This document shows positions 32,654 through 41,347 of a DNA stretch of 64,000 bases, piece by piece. This stretch comes from Methylobacterium brachythecii (GTDB lineage Bacteria > Pseudomonadota > Alphaproteobacteria > Rhizobiales > Beijerinckiaceae), in assembly GCF_014196345.1 (NCBI RefSeq), contig NZ_JACIDN010000011.1, positions 62,001 to 126,000 of the forward strand, given 5' to 3'. Position 1 is the stretch's first letter. Each line of letters opens with the position of its first letter. The position numbers and the translations under genes are program-made. A model generated the notes under the pieces. The model did not search any database and was not told where the DNA came from. It worked only from the letters and a program-made list of their open reading frames with translations.

Positions 32654-32797
32654 GGCCACGCCGCCACGCCAGTGGCGCGTTTCGGTCGGCCCCTCACGGG
32701 TCCCGGCTTCCTCACAATCGCGAACCACCTTGTACGGGACCGTCCCAGACCGCCTGAGCGGCGACGCGACGTCCCGGTCGGAACCCGGCCCATTCCC

Positions 32798-34204
32798 ATG
32801 CGTGCATTCCTCTCCGTGGCCTTCCTGGCCATCGGCATCGCCATCGGCGGTGCCTTCCCCCGCGTGTCCGAGGTCGTGCAGGGCGCCCTTGCCGCCGCCG
32901 GCCTGACGAACGCCCGGACGACGCCATCCACCAATGCGGCCATGACCAAGCCCGCGGCTCTCACGGCCGACGACGGGCACGGTCACGGCGAACACGGCCA
33001 CGAGCATGCCGACGGCGAGCCCAAGCCGGACGGCGAGCACAAGCATTCCGAGGGCGAGGCCAAGCCCGAGGCCGGTGGCCACAAGCATGCCGAGGGCGAG
33101 GCCCACGGCCACGACGAGGAGGGCGAGGGCAAGATCAAGATGACGGCCGAGCAGGCCGCGGAGCAGGACATCACGCTGGCCAAGGTCGAGGGGGGCGTCC
33201 TCTCGCGACACCTGCTGGTGCCCGGAACCATCACCCAGGACGCCGACCGGATCGCCCGCGTGCCCGTTCGGGTCGTCGGCACCGTCTCGGAGATGCGCAA
33301 GCGCCTCGGCGAGGCGGTCGCCAAGGGCGAGGTCGTGGCGGTCCTCGACAGCCGCGAGGTCGCCGAGGCCAAGAGCGACTTCCTGACCGCGACGGTCAAG
33401 GCGGACCTTGAGAAGACGAACTTCGACCGCCAGCAGGCCCTGTGGGACAAGCGGATCTCCGCGGAATCGGCATTCCTGAACGCGAAGGCGGCCTACTCGG
33501 AGGCGACCCTGCGCGTCGACCTGGCGCGCCAGAAACTCTCGGCGCTGGGGCTCAGCGCGGCCGAGGTCGCCACCTCGGCCAAGAAGGACGAGACCACCCC
33601 GAACCTGTCGAGCCTGCGCCGCTACGAACTGCGCTCACCCCTCTCCGGGCGGGTGGTCGAGCGCAAGGTCGACGTCGGCACCGCGGTCGGCAAGGAAGGC
33701 GATCCGGCCGACGTCTACACCGTCGCGGACCTGTCCTCCGTGTGGATCGAGCTCGCGATCCCGACCACCGAGCTGTCGAAGGTCCGGGAGGGCGCCAAGG
33801 TGACCATCGTCGGGGGTGACGACGCCTCCCGCGCCGAGGGCAAGGTCGTGTTCGTGAGCCCGATCCTCAACGCCGAGACCCGCTCGGCCCGGGTCATCGT
33901 CGCCCTGCCGAACAAGGACATGGCCTGGCGGCCCGGTACCTTCGTCACGACCGAGGTCGAGATCGCGCAGGACAAGGTCGCGGTCCGGCTGCCGAAATCC
34001 GCCATCCAGACCATCGGCGGCGAGAAGGTGGTGTTCGTCCGCACCCCGAAGGGGTTCGAGCGCCGGGACGTGACGATCGGCAAGGCCGACGACGACGCCT
34101 TCGAGATCCTGTCCGGCCTCAAGCCCGGCGACGAGGTCGCGGTCGCCAACTCCTTCGCCCTGAAGGCCGAGCTCGGCAAGGCCGAAGCCGACCACGCGCA
34201 CTGA
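32798..34204 (+). CDS. czcB: CzcB-like periplasmic adaptor of heavy-metal RND pump
   Basis: A 468-residue membrane fusion protein. A signal/anchor (RAFLSVAFLAIGIAIGGAF) is followed by about 70 residues extremely rich in His, Glu and Lys (GHGHGEHGHEHADGEP, HKHSEGEAKPEAGGHKHAEG), then adaptor domains: barrel-sandwich (RVVGTVSEMRKRLGEAVAKG), helical hairpin, second barrel half (LRSPLSGRVVERKVDVGTAV) and membrane-proximal beta domain. It would collect periplasmic metal and feed the pump 11 bases downstream. A longer frame to 32672 lacks support. Confidence 0.88.
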   Translation: MRAFLSVAFLAIGIAIGGAFPRVSEVVQGALAAAGLTNARTTPSTNAAMTKPAALTADDGHGHGEHGHEHADGEPKPDGEHKHSEGEAKPEAGGHKHAEGEAHGHDEEGEGKIKMTAEQAAEQDITLAKVEGGVLSRHLLVPGTITQDADRIARVPVRVVGTVSEMRKRLGEAVAKGEVVAVLDSREVAEAKSDFLTATVKADLEKTNFDRQQALWDKRISAESAFLNAKAAYSEATLRVDLARQKLSALGLSAAEVATSAKKDETTPNLSSLRRYELRSPLSGRVVERKVDVGTAVGKEGDPADVYTVADLSSVWIELAIPTTELSKVREGAKVTIVGGDDASRAEGKVVFVSPILNAETRSARVIVALPNKDMAWRPGTFVTTEVEIAQDKVAVRLPKSAIQTIGGEKVVFVRTPKGFERRDVTIGKADDDAFEILSGLKPGDEVAVANSFALKAELGKAEADHAH

Positions 34205-34215
34205 GGGCGGCCATC

Positions 34216-37200
34216 ATGATCTCGAAGATCCTCGACTTCTCCGTCCACCAGCGCTGGCTCGTGGTGCTCCTCTCGCTGCTGGCGGCGGGCTTCGGCGTGT
34301 TCTCGCTGACCAAGCTCCCCATCGACGCGGTGCCGGACATCACCAACAACCAGGTGCAGATCAACACCACGGCGCCGTCGCTGTCCCCGGTCGACATCGA
34401 GAAGCAGGTGACCTACCCGGTCGAGACCGCACTCGCCGGGATCAAGGGCCTGGAATACACCCGCTCGCTCTCGCGAAACGGCTTCTCCCAGGTCACGGCG
34501 GTCTTCTCGGAGGCCACGAACGTCTACTTCGCCCGCCAGCAGGTGGCGGAGCGCATCGGCGAGGCGAAGTCGACCCTGCCGCCGGGGGCCGAGCCCCACA
34601 TGGGCCCGATCTCCACGGGCCTCGGCGAGATCTACATGTGGTCGATCCATTACGCCCAGCCGAAGGAGCGCAAGGTCTCCCCGGACGGCAAGGCCGGCTG
34701 GCAATCGGACGGGAGCTACCTGACGCCGGAGGGGCAGAGGCTCGCGACGGAGCTCGAACGCACCGCCTACCTGCGCACGGTCCAGGACTGGATCATCCGG
34801 CCCCAGGTGAAGACCGTGCCGGGGGTCGCCGGCGTCGACAGCATCGGCGGCTTCGACAAGCAGTACCACGTCCAGCCGGACCCGATGAAGCTGACCGCCC
34901 TCGACCTGTCGTTCGCCGACATCGGCCGCGCGCTGGAGGCCAACAACGCCAACCAGGGCGCCCGCTACCTGGAGGACAACGGCGAGGGCTACGTCGTGCG
35001 CGCCGCCGGCCGCCTGGAGACCATGGAGGACATCGGCTCCGTCGTGGTGACCACGCGCGGCGGGGTGCCGGTCCGCATCTCCGACATCGCCGAGGTCCGG
35101 ATCGGGCGCGACCTGCGCACCGGCTCGGGCAGCGAGGACGGACGCGAGGTCGTCATCGGCACCGCCCTGATGTTGATCGGCGAGAACAGCCGTACGGTTT
35201 CGGCCGCCGTGGACGCGCGCATGACCGAGATCCGGCGTACGCTCCCGCCCGGCGTCGAGGTCCAGACCGTGCTCAACCGCACCCTCCTCGTCGAGGCCAC
35301 GATCCGAACGGTGGCCAAGAACCTGGCCGAGGGCGCCGCCCTCGTCATCGTCATCCTGTTCCTGCTGCTCGGCAACATCCGGGCGGCCATCGTCACGGCC
35401 CTTGTCATCCCGGTCGCGATGCTGATGACTATGACCGGCATGGTCCAGGGCCGCATCAGCGCCAACCTGATGAGCCTGGGGGCGCTCGACTTCGGCCTCA
35501 TCGTCGACGGTGCCGTCATCATCACCGAGAACGCCCTGCGGCACCTCGCGGAGCGCCAGACCGAGCTCGGGCGCAAGCTCGACCTGGAGGAGCGCCTATT
35601 CACCGTGCGGGCCTCGGCCGAGGAGATGATCAAGCCGTCCCTCTACGGGCAGGCCATCATCATCCTCGTCTACGTGCCGCTCCTGACCTTCACCGGCGTC
35701 GAGGGCAAGATGTTCGAGCCGATGGCGCTCACCGTCATCATCGCCCTCGTCTCGGCCTTCGTCCTGTCGCTGACCTTCGTGCCGGCGATGATCGCCATCG
35801 TCATCACGGGCAAGGTGACCGAGACCGACAACGTCCTCATCCGCGGGATCAAGGCGGCCTACCGCCCGGTCCTCGGGGCCGCCCTGCGCATCCCGATGAC
35901 CTTCGTCGCGGTCGCCCTGGTGCTGCTCGTCGGCGCCGGGTTCCTGTTCACCAAGCTCGGTCAGGAGTTCATCCCCCAACTCGACGAAAAGAGCATCGCG
36001 CTTAACGCGCAGCGCATCCCCTCGACCTCCCTGACGCAGTCGCAGGCGATGCAGTTGAAGGTCGAGCAGGCGATCAGCCGATTCCCCCAGGTCGCCTACG
36101 TCTTCTCGAAGACCGGCACCGCGGAGGTCGCCTCCGACCCGATGCCGCCGAGCTCGTCCGACACCTTCGTCATCCTGAAGCCGCAGGAGGAATGGCCCGA
36201 CCCGGACCAGACCAAGGCCGCCCTGCAGGAGGACATCGAGAAGGCGGTCGGGGCGCTTGCGGGCAACGTCTACGAGTTCTCCCAGCCGATCCAGCTGCGG
36301 TTCAACGAGCTCCTGGCCGGCACCCGCGGCGACCTCGCCGTAAAGGTGTTCGGCGAGGAGTTCGAGCCGATGCTCAAGGCCGCCAACCAGGTCGCCGCGA
36401 TCCTGCGCGGGACCGAGGGCGCCGACGACGTCAAGGTGGAGCAGACGGCCGGGCTGCCGTTCCTGGAGATCAAGATCAACAAGGTCGAGGCCGCGCGCCT
36501 CGGCCTGAGCACGTCCTCGATCCAGGACGTCATCGGCGCGGCCATCGGCGGGCGCGAGGCCGGCATGGTGTTCGAGGGCGACCGCCGCTTCCCCATCGTC
36601 GTGCGCCTGAACGACAAGGTGCGCGAGGACCGCGAGGCCCTGGAGAACATCCCGGTCCCGCTGCCCCCGGGGGTCAACGGTCGGGCGTCCTCCGTCCTCC
36701 TGAAGCAGGTCGCGAGCTTCTCGGTGACGGAGGGGCCGAACCAGATCTCGCGCGAGAACGGGCGGCGCCGGGTCGTGGTCACCGCCAACGTGCGCGGCCG
36801 CGACATCGGCTCGCTCGTCGCCGAGGCGCAAGGGAAGGTGGCGTCCGGGGTCCAGCTGCCGGCCGGCTACTACGTGACCTGGGGCGGGCAGTTCGAGAAC
36901 CTGGCTTCGGCCCGGCAGCGGCTGATGGTGGTGGTGCCGGTTTGCTTCTTCCTGATCTTCCTGCTGCTGTTCTCGGCCCTGAACTCGGCGCGTGACGCCC
37001 TGCTGGTGTTCAGCGCTGTCCCGCTGGCGCTCACCGGCGGCATCGCGGCCCTTTGGCTGCGGGGGATGCCGTTCTCAGTGCCGGCCGCTGTCGGGTTCAT
37101 CGCCCTGTCCGGGGTGGCCGTCCTCAATGGCCTGGTGATGCTGACCTACATCAAGCAGCTGATCGCGGAGGGGAAGCCGCGCCGCGAGGCGATCCTCGAA

Positions 37201-37473
37201 GGGGCCATGACCCGCCTGCGTCCGGTGGCGATGACCGCCCTCGTGGCCTCGCTCGGCTTCGTGCCGATGGCGTTGGCCACCGAGACGGGGGCCGAGGTCC
37301 AGCGGCCCCTGGCGACCGTGGTGATCGGCGGCCTCATCTCGGCGACCCTCCTGACCCTCGTCGTCCTGCCGGCGCTCTACGCGCGCTTCGCCGGGACCGT
37401 GGTCCCGAGGACGGCCACCGTCGAGAAGGAGGGCCCCCATGCCCGCCCCGTCCTTCCCCAAGCGGCGGAGTAG
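34216..37473 (+). CDS. czcA: CzcA-type heavy-metal RND pump (divalent cation, HME1-like)
   Basis: A 1085-residue inner-membrane proton-driven pump. Transmembrane helix 4 has LDFGLIVDGAVIITEN; Asp425, Asp431 and Glu438 have the same 6- and 7-residue spacing as the DFG-DGA-VEN signature of CzcA (Asp402, Asp408, Glu415), which marks Zn/Co/Cd exporters rather than Cu/Ag ones. Both large periplasmic loops are present and length is normal. With the adaptor upstream it forms the pump; no CzcC-like outer-membrane channel is present in the window. Confidence 0.92.
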   Translation: MISKILDFSVHQRWLVVLLSLLAAGFGVFSLTKLPIDAVPDITNNQVQINTTAPSLSPVDIEKQVTYPVETALAGIKGLEYTRSLSRNGFSQVTAVFSEATNVYFARQQVAERIGEAKSTLPPGAEPHMGPISTGLGEIYMWSIHYAQPKERKVSPDGKAGWQSDGSYLTPEGQRLATELERTAYLRTVQDWIIRPQVKTVPGVAGVDSIGGFDKQYHVQPDPMKLTALDLSFADIGRALEANNANQGARYLEDNGEGYVVRAAGRLETMEDIGSVVVTTRGGVPVRISDIAEVRIGRDLRTGSGSEDGREVVIGTALMLIGENSRTVSAAVDARMTEIRRTLPPGVEVQTVLNRTLLVEATIRTVAKNLAEGAALVIVILFLLLGNIRAAIVTALVIPVAMLMTMTGMVQGRISANLMSLGALDFGLIVDGAVIITENALRHLAERQTELGRKLDLEERLFTVRASAEEMIKPSLYGQAIIILVYVPLLTFTGVEGKMFEPMALTVIIALVSAFVLSLTFVPAMIAIVITGKVTETDNVLIRGIKAAYRPVLGAALRIPMTFVAVALVLLVGAGFLFTKLGQEFIPQLDEKSIALNAQRIPSTSLTQSQAMQLKVEQAISRFPQVAYVFSKTGTAEVASDPMPPSSSDTFVILKPQEEWPDPDQTKAALQEDIEKAVGALAGNVYEFSQPIQLRFNELLAGTRGDLAVKVFGEEFEPMLKAANQVAAILRGTEGADDVKVEQTAGLPFLEIKINKVEAARLGLSTSSIQDVIGAAIGGREAGMVFEGDRRFPIVVRLNDKVREDREALENIPVPLPPGVNGRASSVLLKQVASFSVTEGPNQISRENGRRRVVVTANVRGRDIGSLVAEAQGKVASGVQLPAGYYVTWGGQFENLASARQRLMVVVPVCFFLIFLLLFSALNSARDALLVFSAVPLALTGGIAALWLRGMPFSVPAAVGFIALSGVAVLNGLVMLTYIKQLIAEGKPRREAILEGAMTRLRPVAMTALVASLGFVPMALATETGAEVQRPLATVVIGGLISATLLTLVVLPALYARFAGTVVPRTATVEKEGPHARPVLPQAAE

Positions 37474-37477
37474 GCCG

Positions 37478-38026
37478 ATGCGCCGCCGCCCAGCGCTCGC
37501 ACTGGCGGTTGTGGCGTGGACGGGCGCGGCCGTGGCGGCGGAACCGGCGGCGGGCGAGGCGCCGTTCGGATTGGCTTGGGGTGCCGTGGACCGTGTCGAT
37601 GCGCCCTCGATGGTCGACCGCGAGGCGAACCTGACCGGGCTGTACTACTTCCACGACCGCCCTCTCGCGTCGGGTCCCGACACCGTCGAGGTGGTCCTGG
37701 TGGTCTGCCGGGAGCAGGGCCTCCAGCAGGTCGTCTGGGTCGGGCGGCCGCTCCACGGACCGGCTTACGCCACCGCCCGGGAGACCATCCGGCGCGACGG
37801 GGTACGCCGCTACGGCGAGCCCCGGCCGGGACCCGTTCCCGGATCGCTCGAATGGCCGGCGGGACGAACCGTCCTGGCAACGCGCACGATGCCAGACGGC
37901 ACATCGGAGCTTGTGATGTCCGCGTCCGGCCCGGACTACGCGGCCTGTTCGGAAAGCCACCGCGCCGCCACCGGCCACCCTGCCGACGCCCATGTGGCCG
38001 ACCTGCTCGGCAAGGGCGTGCCATGA
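37478..38026 (+). CDS. Exported hypothetical protein, 182 aa
   Basis: A signal peptide (RRRPALALAVVAWTGAAVAA) precedes a 160-residue periplasmic domain with FGLAWGAVDRVDAPSMVDRE and DTVEVVLVVCREQGLQQVVW, and a cysteine near the end (YAACSESHR). Starts 4 bases after the czcA stop, with GGAG upstream; an overlapping start at 37439 is less likely because it precedes the signal peptide. It resembles the small periplasmic accessory proteins found after czcA, but I cannot name the family. Confidence 0.6.
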   Translation: MRRRPALALAVVAWTGAAVAAEPAAGEAPFGLAWGAVDRVDAPSMVDREANLTGLYYFHDRPLASGPDTVEVVLVVCREQGLQQVVWVGRPLHGPAYATARETIRRDGVRRYGEPRPGPVPGSLEWPAGRTVLATRTMPDGTSELVMSASGPDYAACSESHRAATGHPADAHVADLLGKGVP

Positions 38027-38099
38027 GGGTAGCGACGATGCATGCGGAGGAACGCCCGGACGTGCATCGCGGGATCCATCCAGGACGGCCGCCGAGGCG

Positions 38100-38270
38100 A
38101 TGACGGGCAAGAAGCTCGGGCGCAGGATTGAGACCTGGGGAGGCGGAGGGGGTGGACGGCGCACGGTCAGGCCGCACGTTCGAAAGGCCGCCGGTCAGGC
38201 GTTCCTTATGGCCTACATCCTGATCGCCTTGGTCCTGGCGATGTTCGGCTGGCTCTCCTCGATGCGATGA
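38100..38270 (+). CDS. Small single-helix membrane protein, 56 aa
   Basis: A basic, glycine-rich N-terminus (GKKLGRRIETWGGGGGGRR) is followed by one transmembrane helix near the C-terminus (FLMAYILIALVLAMFGWL). GAGG lies just upstream. It sits between czcA and the nickel pair. Function unknown. Confidence 0.45.
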   Translation: MTGKKLGRRIETWGGGGGGRRTVRPHVRKAAGQAFLMAYILIALVLAMFGWLSSMR

Positions 38271-38296
38271 AGACCCAGGAAGACTTGCCCTGGCCT

Positions 38297-38325
38297 TTGC
38301 CGTATCCCCTCCAGGGGGATAGGAT
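38297..38325 (+). promoter_or_regulatory. Promoter with CsoR/RcnR-type operator inside the spacer
   Basis: TTGCCG (38297-38302), a 17-base spacer and TAGGAT (38320-38325) form a promoter; the spacer is almost filled by a G-tract dyad, TATCCCC-TCCAG-GGGGATA (38303-38321), of the kind bound by CsoR/RcnR-family repressors. The start codon at 38331 is only 5 bases past the -10, so the transcript would be leaderless or nearly so. Confidence 0.75.
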
Positions 38326-38330
38326 ACCGC

Positions 38331-38597
38331 ATGGAACACGCCTCGCACCCGGATATCGTCAAGCGCCTCAGGCGCGCCCACGGCCATCTCGCCGGCGTCA
38401 TCGCGATGATCGAGGAAGGCCGGCCCTGCGTGGATCTGGCCCAGCAGCTCCACGCCGTGGAGAGCGCGATCACCAACGCCAAGCGCGTGCTCATCCAGGA
38501 CCACATGGAGCACTGCCTCGGCGACGGGATCGAGCACGGCGGCAAGGGGGCGAAGGATGCCCTCGCCGAGTTCAAAATCCTCGCGAAGTATCTGTGA
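38331..38597 (+). CDS. nreA: CsoR/RcnR-family metal-sensing repressor (NreA/InrS-like)
   Basis: An 88-residue all-helical DUF156 repressor. Candidate metal ligands are His3, Cys33 (RPCVDLAQQL), His58 and Cys62 (QDHMEHC). The X-Y-Z set Cys-His-Cys plus an N-terminal His is close to the fingerprint of the nickel sensor InrS and differs from RcnR, which has His at the last site. It overlooks its own operator and precedes an NreB-type exporter by 10 bases, so it most likely represses that nickel exporter until metal binds. Confidence 0.85.
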   Translation: MEHASHPDIVKRLRRAHGHLAGVIAMIEEGRPCVDLAQQLHAVESAITNAKRVLIQDHMEHCLGDGIEHGGKGAKDALAEFKILAKYL

Positions 38598-38607
38598 GAC
38601 GCCCACG

Positions 38608-39933
38608 ATGCTGAGCGTCCTCTCGAACCGTACTTACCGGCACCTGTTCGCGGCGCAGGTCATCGCCCTGATCGGTACCGGCCTGCTGACCGTCGCCCTG
38701 GGGCTGCTGGCGTTCAAGCTGGCCGGCGACCGCGCCGGAACCGTCCTCGGGACGGCGCTGGCCATCAAGATGGTCGCCTATGTCCTCATCGCCCCGGTGG
38801 CCCAGGCTTTCACGAGCCGGTTGCCGCGGCGCGCCTTCCTGGTGGGCACGGACCTTGTCCGCGCCGCCATCGCCCTGACGCTGCCGTTCGTCGTCCAAGT
38901 CTGGCAGATCTACGCCCTGATCTTCGTCCTGCAATCGGCCTCGGCGGCGTTCACCCCGACCTTCCAGGCCACCATACCGGACATCCTGCCGGACGAACAG
39001 GACTACACCCGCGCCCTCTCGCTCTCGCGTCTCGCCTACGACCTGGAGAACCTGCTCAGCCCCACGCTGGCCGCCCTACTCCTGGCGGTGGTGCCCTACA
39101 ACGCCCTGTTCGGCGGCACCGTCGTCGGCTTCCTGTGCTCGGCGGCCCTGGTGGTGTCCGTGAGCCTGCCCATCGTCGCCCGTACCGACCTGCAGGGCGG
39201 CATCTATGACCGGACAACGAGGGGCCTCAGGATCTACCTGGCGACGCCGCGCCTGCGTGGGCTGCTCGCCCTCAACCTCGCGGTCGCCGCGGCCGGCGCC
39301 ATGGTCATCGTCAACACCGTGGTGATCGTCCAGGGCCTCCTGGATCGTCCGCAGACCGACGTGGCCCTCGCCCTCGGCCTGTTCGGGGGCGGCTCAATGA
39401 TCGCTGCCCTGACACTGCCAAGACTGCTCGACCGGCTTTCGGACCGCGCAATCATGATCCCGGCGGCGGCCCTGCTCGGCGTGGTTCTCATGGGTATCGC
39501 CGCCATGACCTGGGGCGGGACCATCGGCTGGCCGCTTCTCCTCGGAACCTGGCTGGTGCTTGGCATCGCCTACTCCGCCGTGCAGACCCCCACCGGCAGA
39601 CTCCTGCGCCGCTCGACGACCCCGGAGGACCGACCGGCCGTCTTCGCCGCCCAGTTCGCCCTGTCCCATGCCGCGTGGTTGCTCACCTATCCGCTGGCCG
39701 GTTGGCTGGGGCCGTCCGTGGGGATGCCATCCACGCTGGCGATCCTCGGGGCGGTGACGCTTGCCGGCGTCGCCACGGCGGCCCGGCTATGGCCGGCGGC
39801 GGAACCCGACGTGATCGAGCATGCCCACTCAGACCTCGACGTCCGGCACCCGCACCTGCATGGGGGCCGCCGTCACGCCCACGCCTACGTCATCGACGAC
39901 CTGCATCATCGTTGGCCGGCCAGGGCGGGGTGA
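38608..39933 (+). CDS. nreB: NreB-like MFS nickel exporter
   Basis: A 441-residue major facilitator with about twelve transmembrane helices (starting RTYRHLFAAQVIALIGTGLL) and a histidine-rich cytoplasmic C-terminus (EHAHSDLDVRHPHLHGGRRH and HAHAYVIDDLHHR). That His tail is the hallmark of NreB-type nickel resistance proteins. It follows the repressor gene immediately and should be co-transcribed. Nickel (possibly cobalt) export is the inferred role. Confidence 0.85.
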   Translation: MLSVLSNRTYRHLFAAQVIALIGTGLLTVALGLLAFKLAGDRAGTVLGTALAIKMVAYVLIAPVAQAFTSRLPRRAFLVGTDLVRAAIALTLPFVVQVWQIYALIFVLQSASAAFTPTFQATIPDILPDEQDYTRALSLSRLAYDLENLLSPTLAALLLAVVPYNALFGGTVVGFLCSAALVVSVSLPIVARTDLQGGIYDRTTRGLRIYLATPRLRGLLALNLAVAAAGAMVIVNTVVIVQGLLDRPQTDVALALGLFGGGSMIAALTLPRLLDRLSDRAIMIPAAALLGVVLMGIAAMTWGGTIGWPLLLGTWLVLGIAYSAVQTPTGRLLRRSTTPEDRPAVFAAQFALSHAAWLLTYPLAGWLGPSVGMPSTLAILGAVTLAGVATAARLWPAAEPDVIEHAHSDLDVRHPHLHGGRRHAHAYVIDDLHHRWPARAG

Positions 39934-40126
39934 GCGCCGTTCGATGTCTTTGCCGGCTGGGTCGAAAATCGGGATGGCCGACCAGTGCAGCGGAGCTCGA
40001 ATGTTTCGTTAGGCACGCGAAGGGGAGAAGAACGTACCCCGCGGAACGGTCTTGGAAGCGGAGCCGTTCCAAAGGCTCGGGTGCCGTCGTTTTCGACGCA
40101 TTGCCGACAACGACATGAGGAAGCCC

Positions 40127-40399
40127 ATGAAGAAGTCCCTTCTCGCCGCCGCCATCCTGGCAACCCTGGGTGCGGCTTCGGTCGCCCCGGCCTCCGCCGC
40201 TCCCGGCATGATCGGCGCCGTCGAGGCCCCCACCACCGTCACCGAGGTCCGGATGGATGGCATGCACGGCCATCGCATGATGGGCCACCATCACCATCGC
40301 GGTCACCGCATGATGCGCCATGGGCACCACCACCACATGATGGGCCACGGTCATCGCCGCGGCCACATGATGGGCCATCACCGCGGTCACCGCATGTAG
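40127..40399 (+). CDS. Exported His/Met-rich protein, 90 aa
   Basis: A signal peptide (KKSLLAAAILATLGAASVAP ASA region) is followed by a tail made almost only of His, Met, Gly and Arg (GHRMMGHHHHRGHRMMRHG and repeats). Such sequences bind Cu(I), Ag and Ni in the periplasm. The ATG at 40127 has AGGAAG upstream and gives a standard signal sequence; an ATG at 40115 is an alternative. It stands between the nickel pair and the Cu/Ag pump operon. Confidence 0.7.
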   Translation: MKKSLLAAAILATLGAASVAPASAAPGMIGAVEAPTTVTEVRMDGMHGHRMMGHHHHRGHRMMRHGHHHHMMGHGHRRGHMMGHHRGHRM

Positions 40400-40441
40400 C
40401 TCTCGGCGACCCGGGTCCCAGCGACCCGGGGACTATCGGCT

Positions 40442-40471
40442 GAGGCGGGACGCGGAAAAGCGTTCCGCCTC
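40442..40471. terminator. Bidirectional terminator-like hairpin
   Basis: GAGGCGGGACGC (40442-40453) pairs with GCGTTCCGCCTC (40460-40471) with one G-U pair and a six-base GGAAAA loop, between convergent genes ending at 40399 and 40555. Confidence 0.65.
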
Positions 40472-40554
40472 GCTTACACGGATCCGACCGCTCGGACGGA
40501 TAAGCGTGGAAGCGCCGCGCCAGCACCTGAGACGAGCCCCCGTCGCGGCGGCGC

Positions 40555-41301
40555 TTATTGGTGCACCGCCAGCATCCAGAGGGCCATGGCGACCATCATC
40601 ACGTTCTCGGTCAACGACACGAAGCCTAGCGGCACCTTGCTCGAACCGCCGACGCAGGCGCACTTGATGTCCCGCTTGTCGACGTAGACCGCCTTGAACA
40701 CCGAGACCGCCCCGACCGTGCCGATGAACAGGGCCACGGGGATCGAGATCCCGTTCAGGGCGCCCGCCACCATCAGGACGCCGGCGATGCCCTCCAGGAA
40801 CGGGTAGGCGTAGGCGTAGCGCACCCAACGCCGCCCGAGCAGGTCGTAGCCCAGGAACATCGAGGAGAAGCTCTCGACGTCCTGCAGCTTGAGGAGGGCG
40901 AGGACGCACATGCTGAAGGCGATGAACCACTCGGCGGCGCGCATCGTGAACGGCGTGCCGTAGACTGCGTGGCTCGCCGCCAGCGCCATCAGCGCCGTCA
41001 TCGAGAACACCGCGATCACGGGCGTGTAGGTGGTGACGTTCGGGTCGTTCGCCGCCTTGCCGAAGTGGCGCTGCAGGTCGTCGAAGCCGCCGACGCGCTC
41101 GCCGTTGATGAACGTCTGCGGCGTCGACTTGACCTGGTGCTCGGCCTTGAAGCGGTCGGTCTCCGCCCGGTCGGTCAGGAGGTGGTCCTCGACCTCGAAG
41201 CCCTGGCGTTCGAGGAGGTCCTTGGCCTTCAGGCCGTAGGGGCAGGTGTGTTCAGGGGTGACCATCCGGTAGAGGGTGGCCTTGCGGGCGGCTGAGGACA
41301 T
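40555..41301 (-). CDS. Glutaredoxin-MauE fusion membrane protein
   Basis: A 248-residue fusion. Residues 1-80 are a glutaredoxin domain with active-site CPYG at 20-23 and the STPQTF cis-proline motif. Residues 95-248 hold four to five transmembrane helices ending in KCACVGGSSKVPLGF, as in MauE/DoxX-like proteins that help disulphide handling during periplasmic maturation. Such a protein could pass electrons across the membrane to periplasmic thiols or metals. It is the last gene of the Cu/Ag pump operon, 47 bases after cusA, so a role in copper-stressed thiol repair is plausible but inferred. Confidence 0.8.
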   Translation of the reverse strand: MSSAARKATLYRMVTPEHTCPYGLKAKDLLERQGFEVEDHLLTDRAETDRFKAEHQVKSTPQTFINGERVGGFDDLQRHFGKAANDPNVTTYTPVIAVFSMTALMALAASHAVYGTPFTMRAAEWFIAFSMCVLALLKLQDVESFSSMFLGYDLLGRRWVRYAYAYPFLEGIAGVLMVAGALNGISIPVALFIGTVGAVSVFKAVYVDKRDIKCACVGGSSKVPLGFVSLTENVMMVAMALWMLAVHQ

Positions 41302-41347
41302 CGGGTCTTCCTTCCTGAACTGAGGGCGGTTCGGCCGGGGCCGGGAC

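Noticed and set aside
33715..35544. 609-codon reverse frame across czcB/czcA
   Set aside because: Same shadow effect; the forward proteins are strongly conserved and fill the region.
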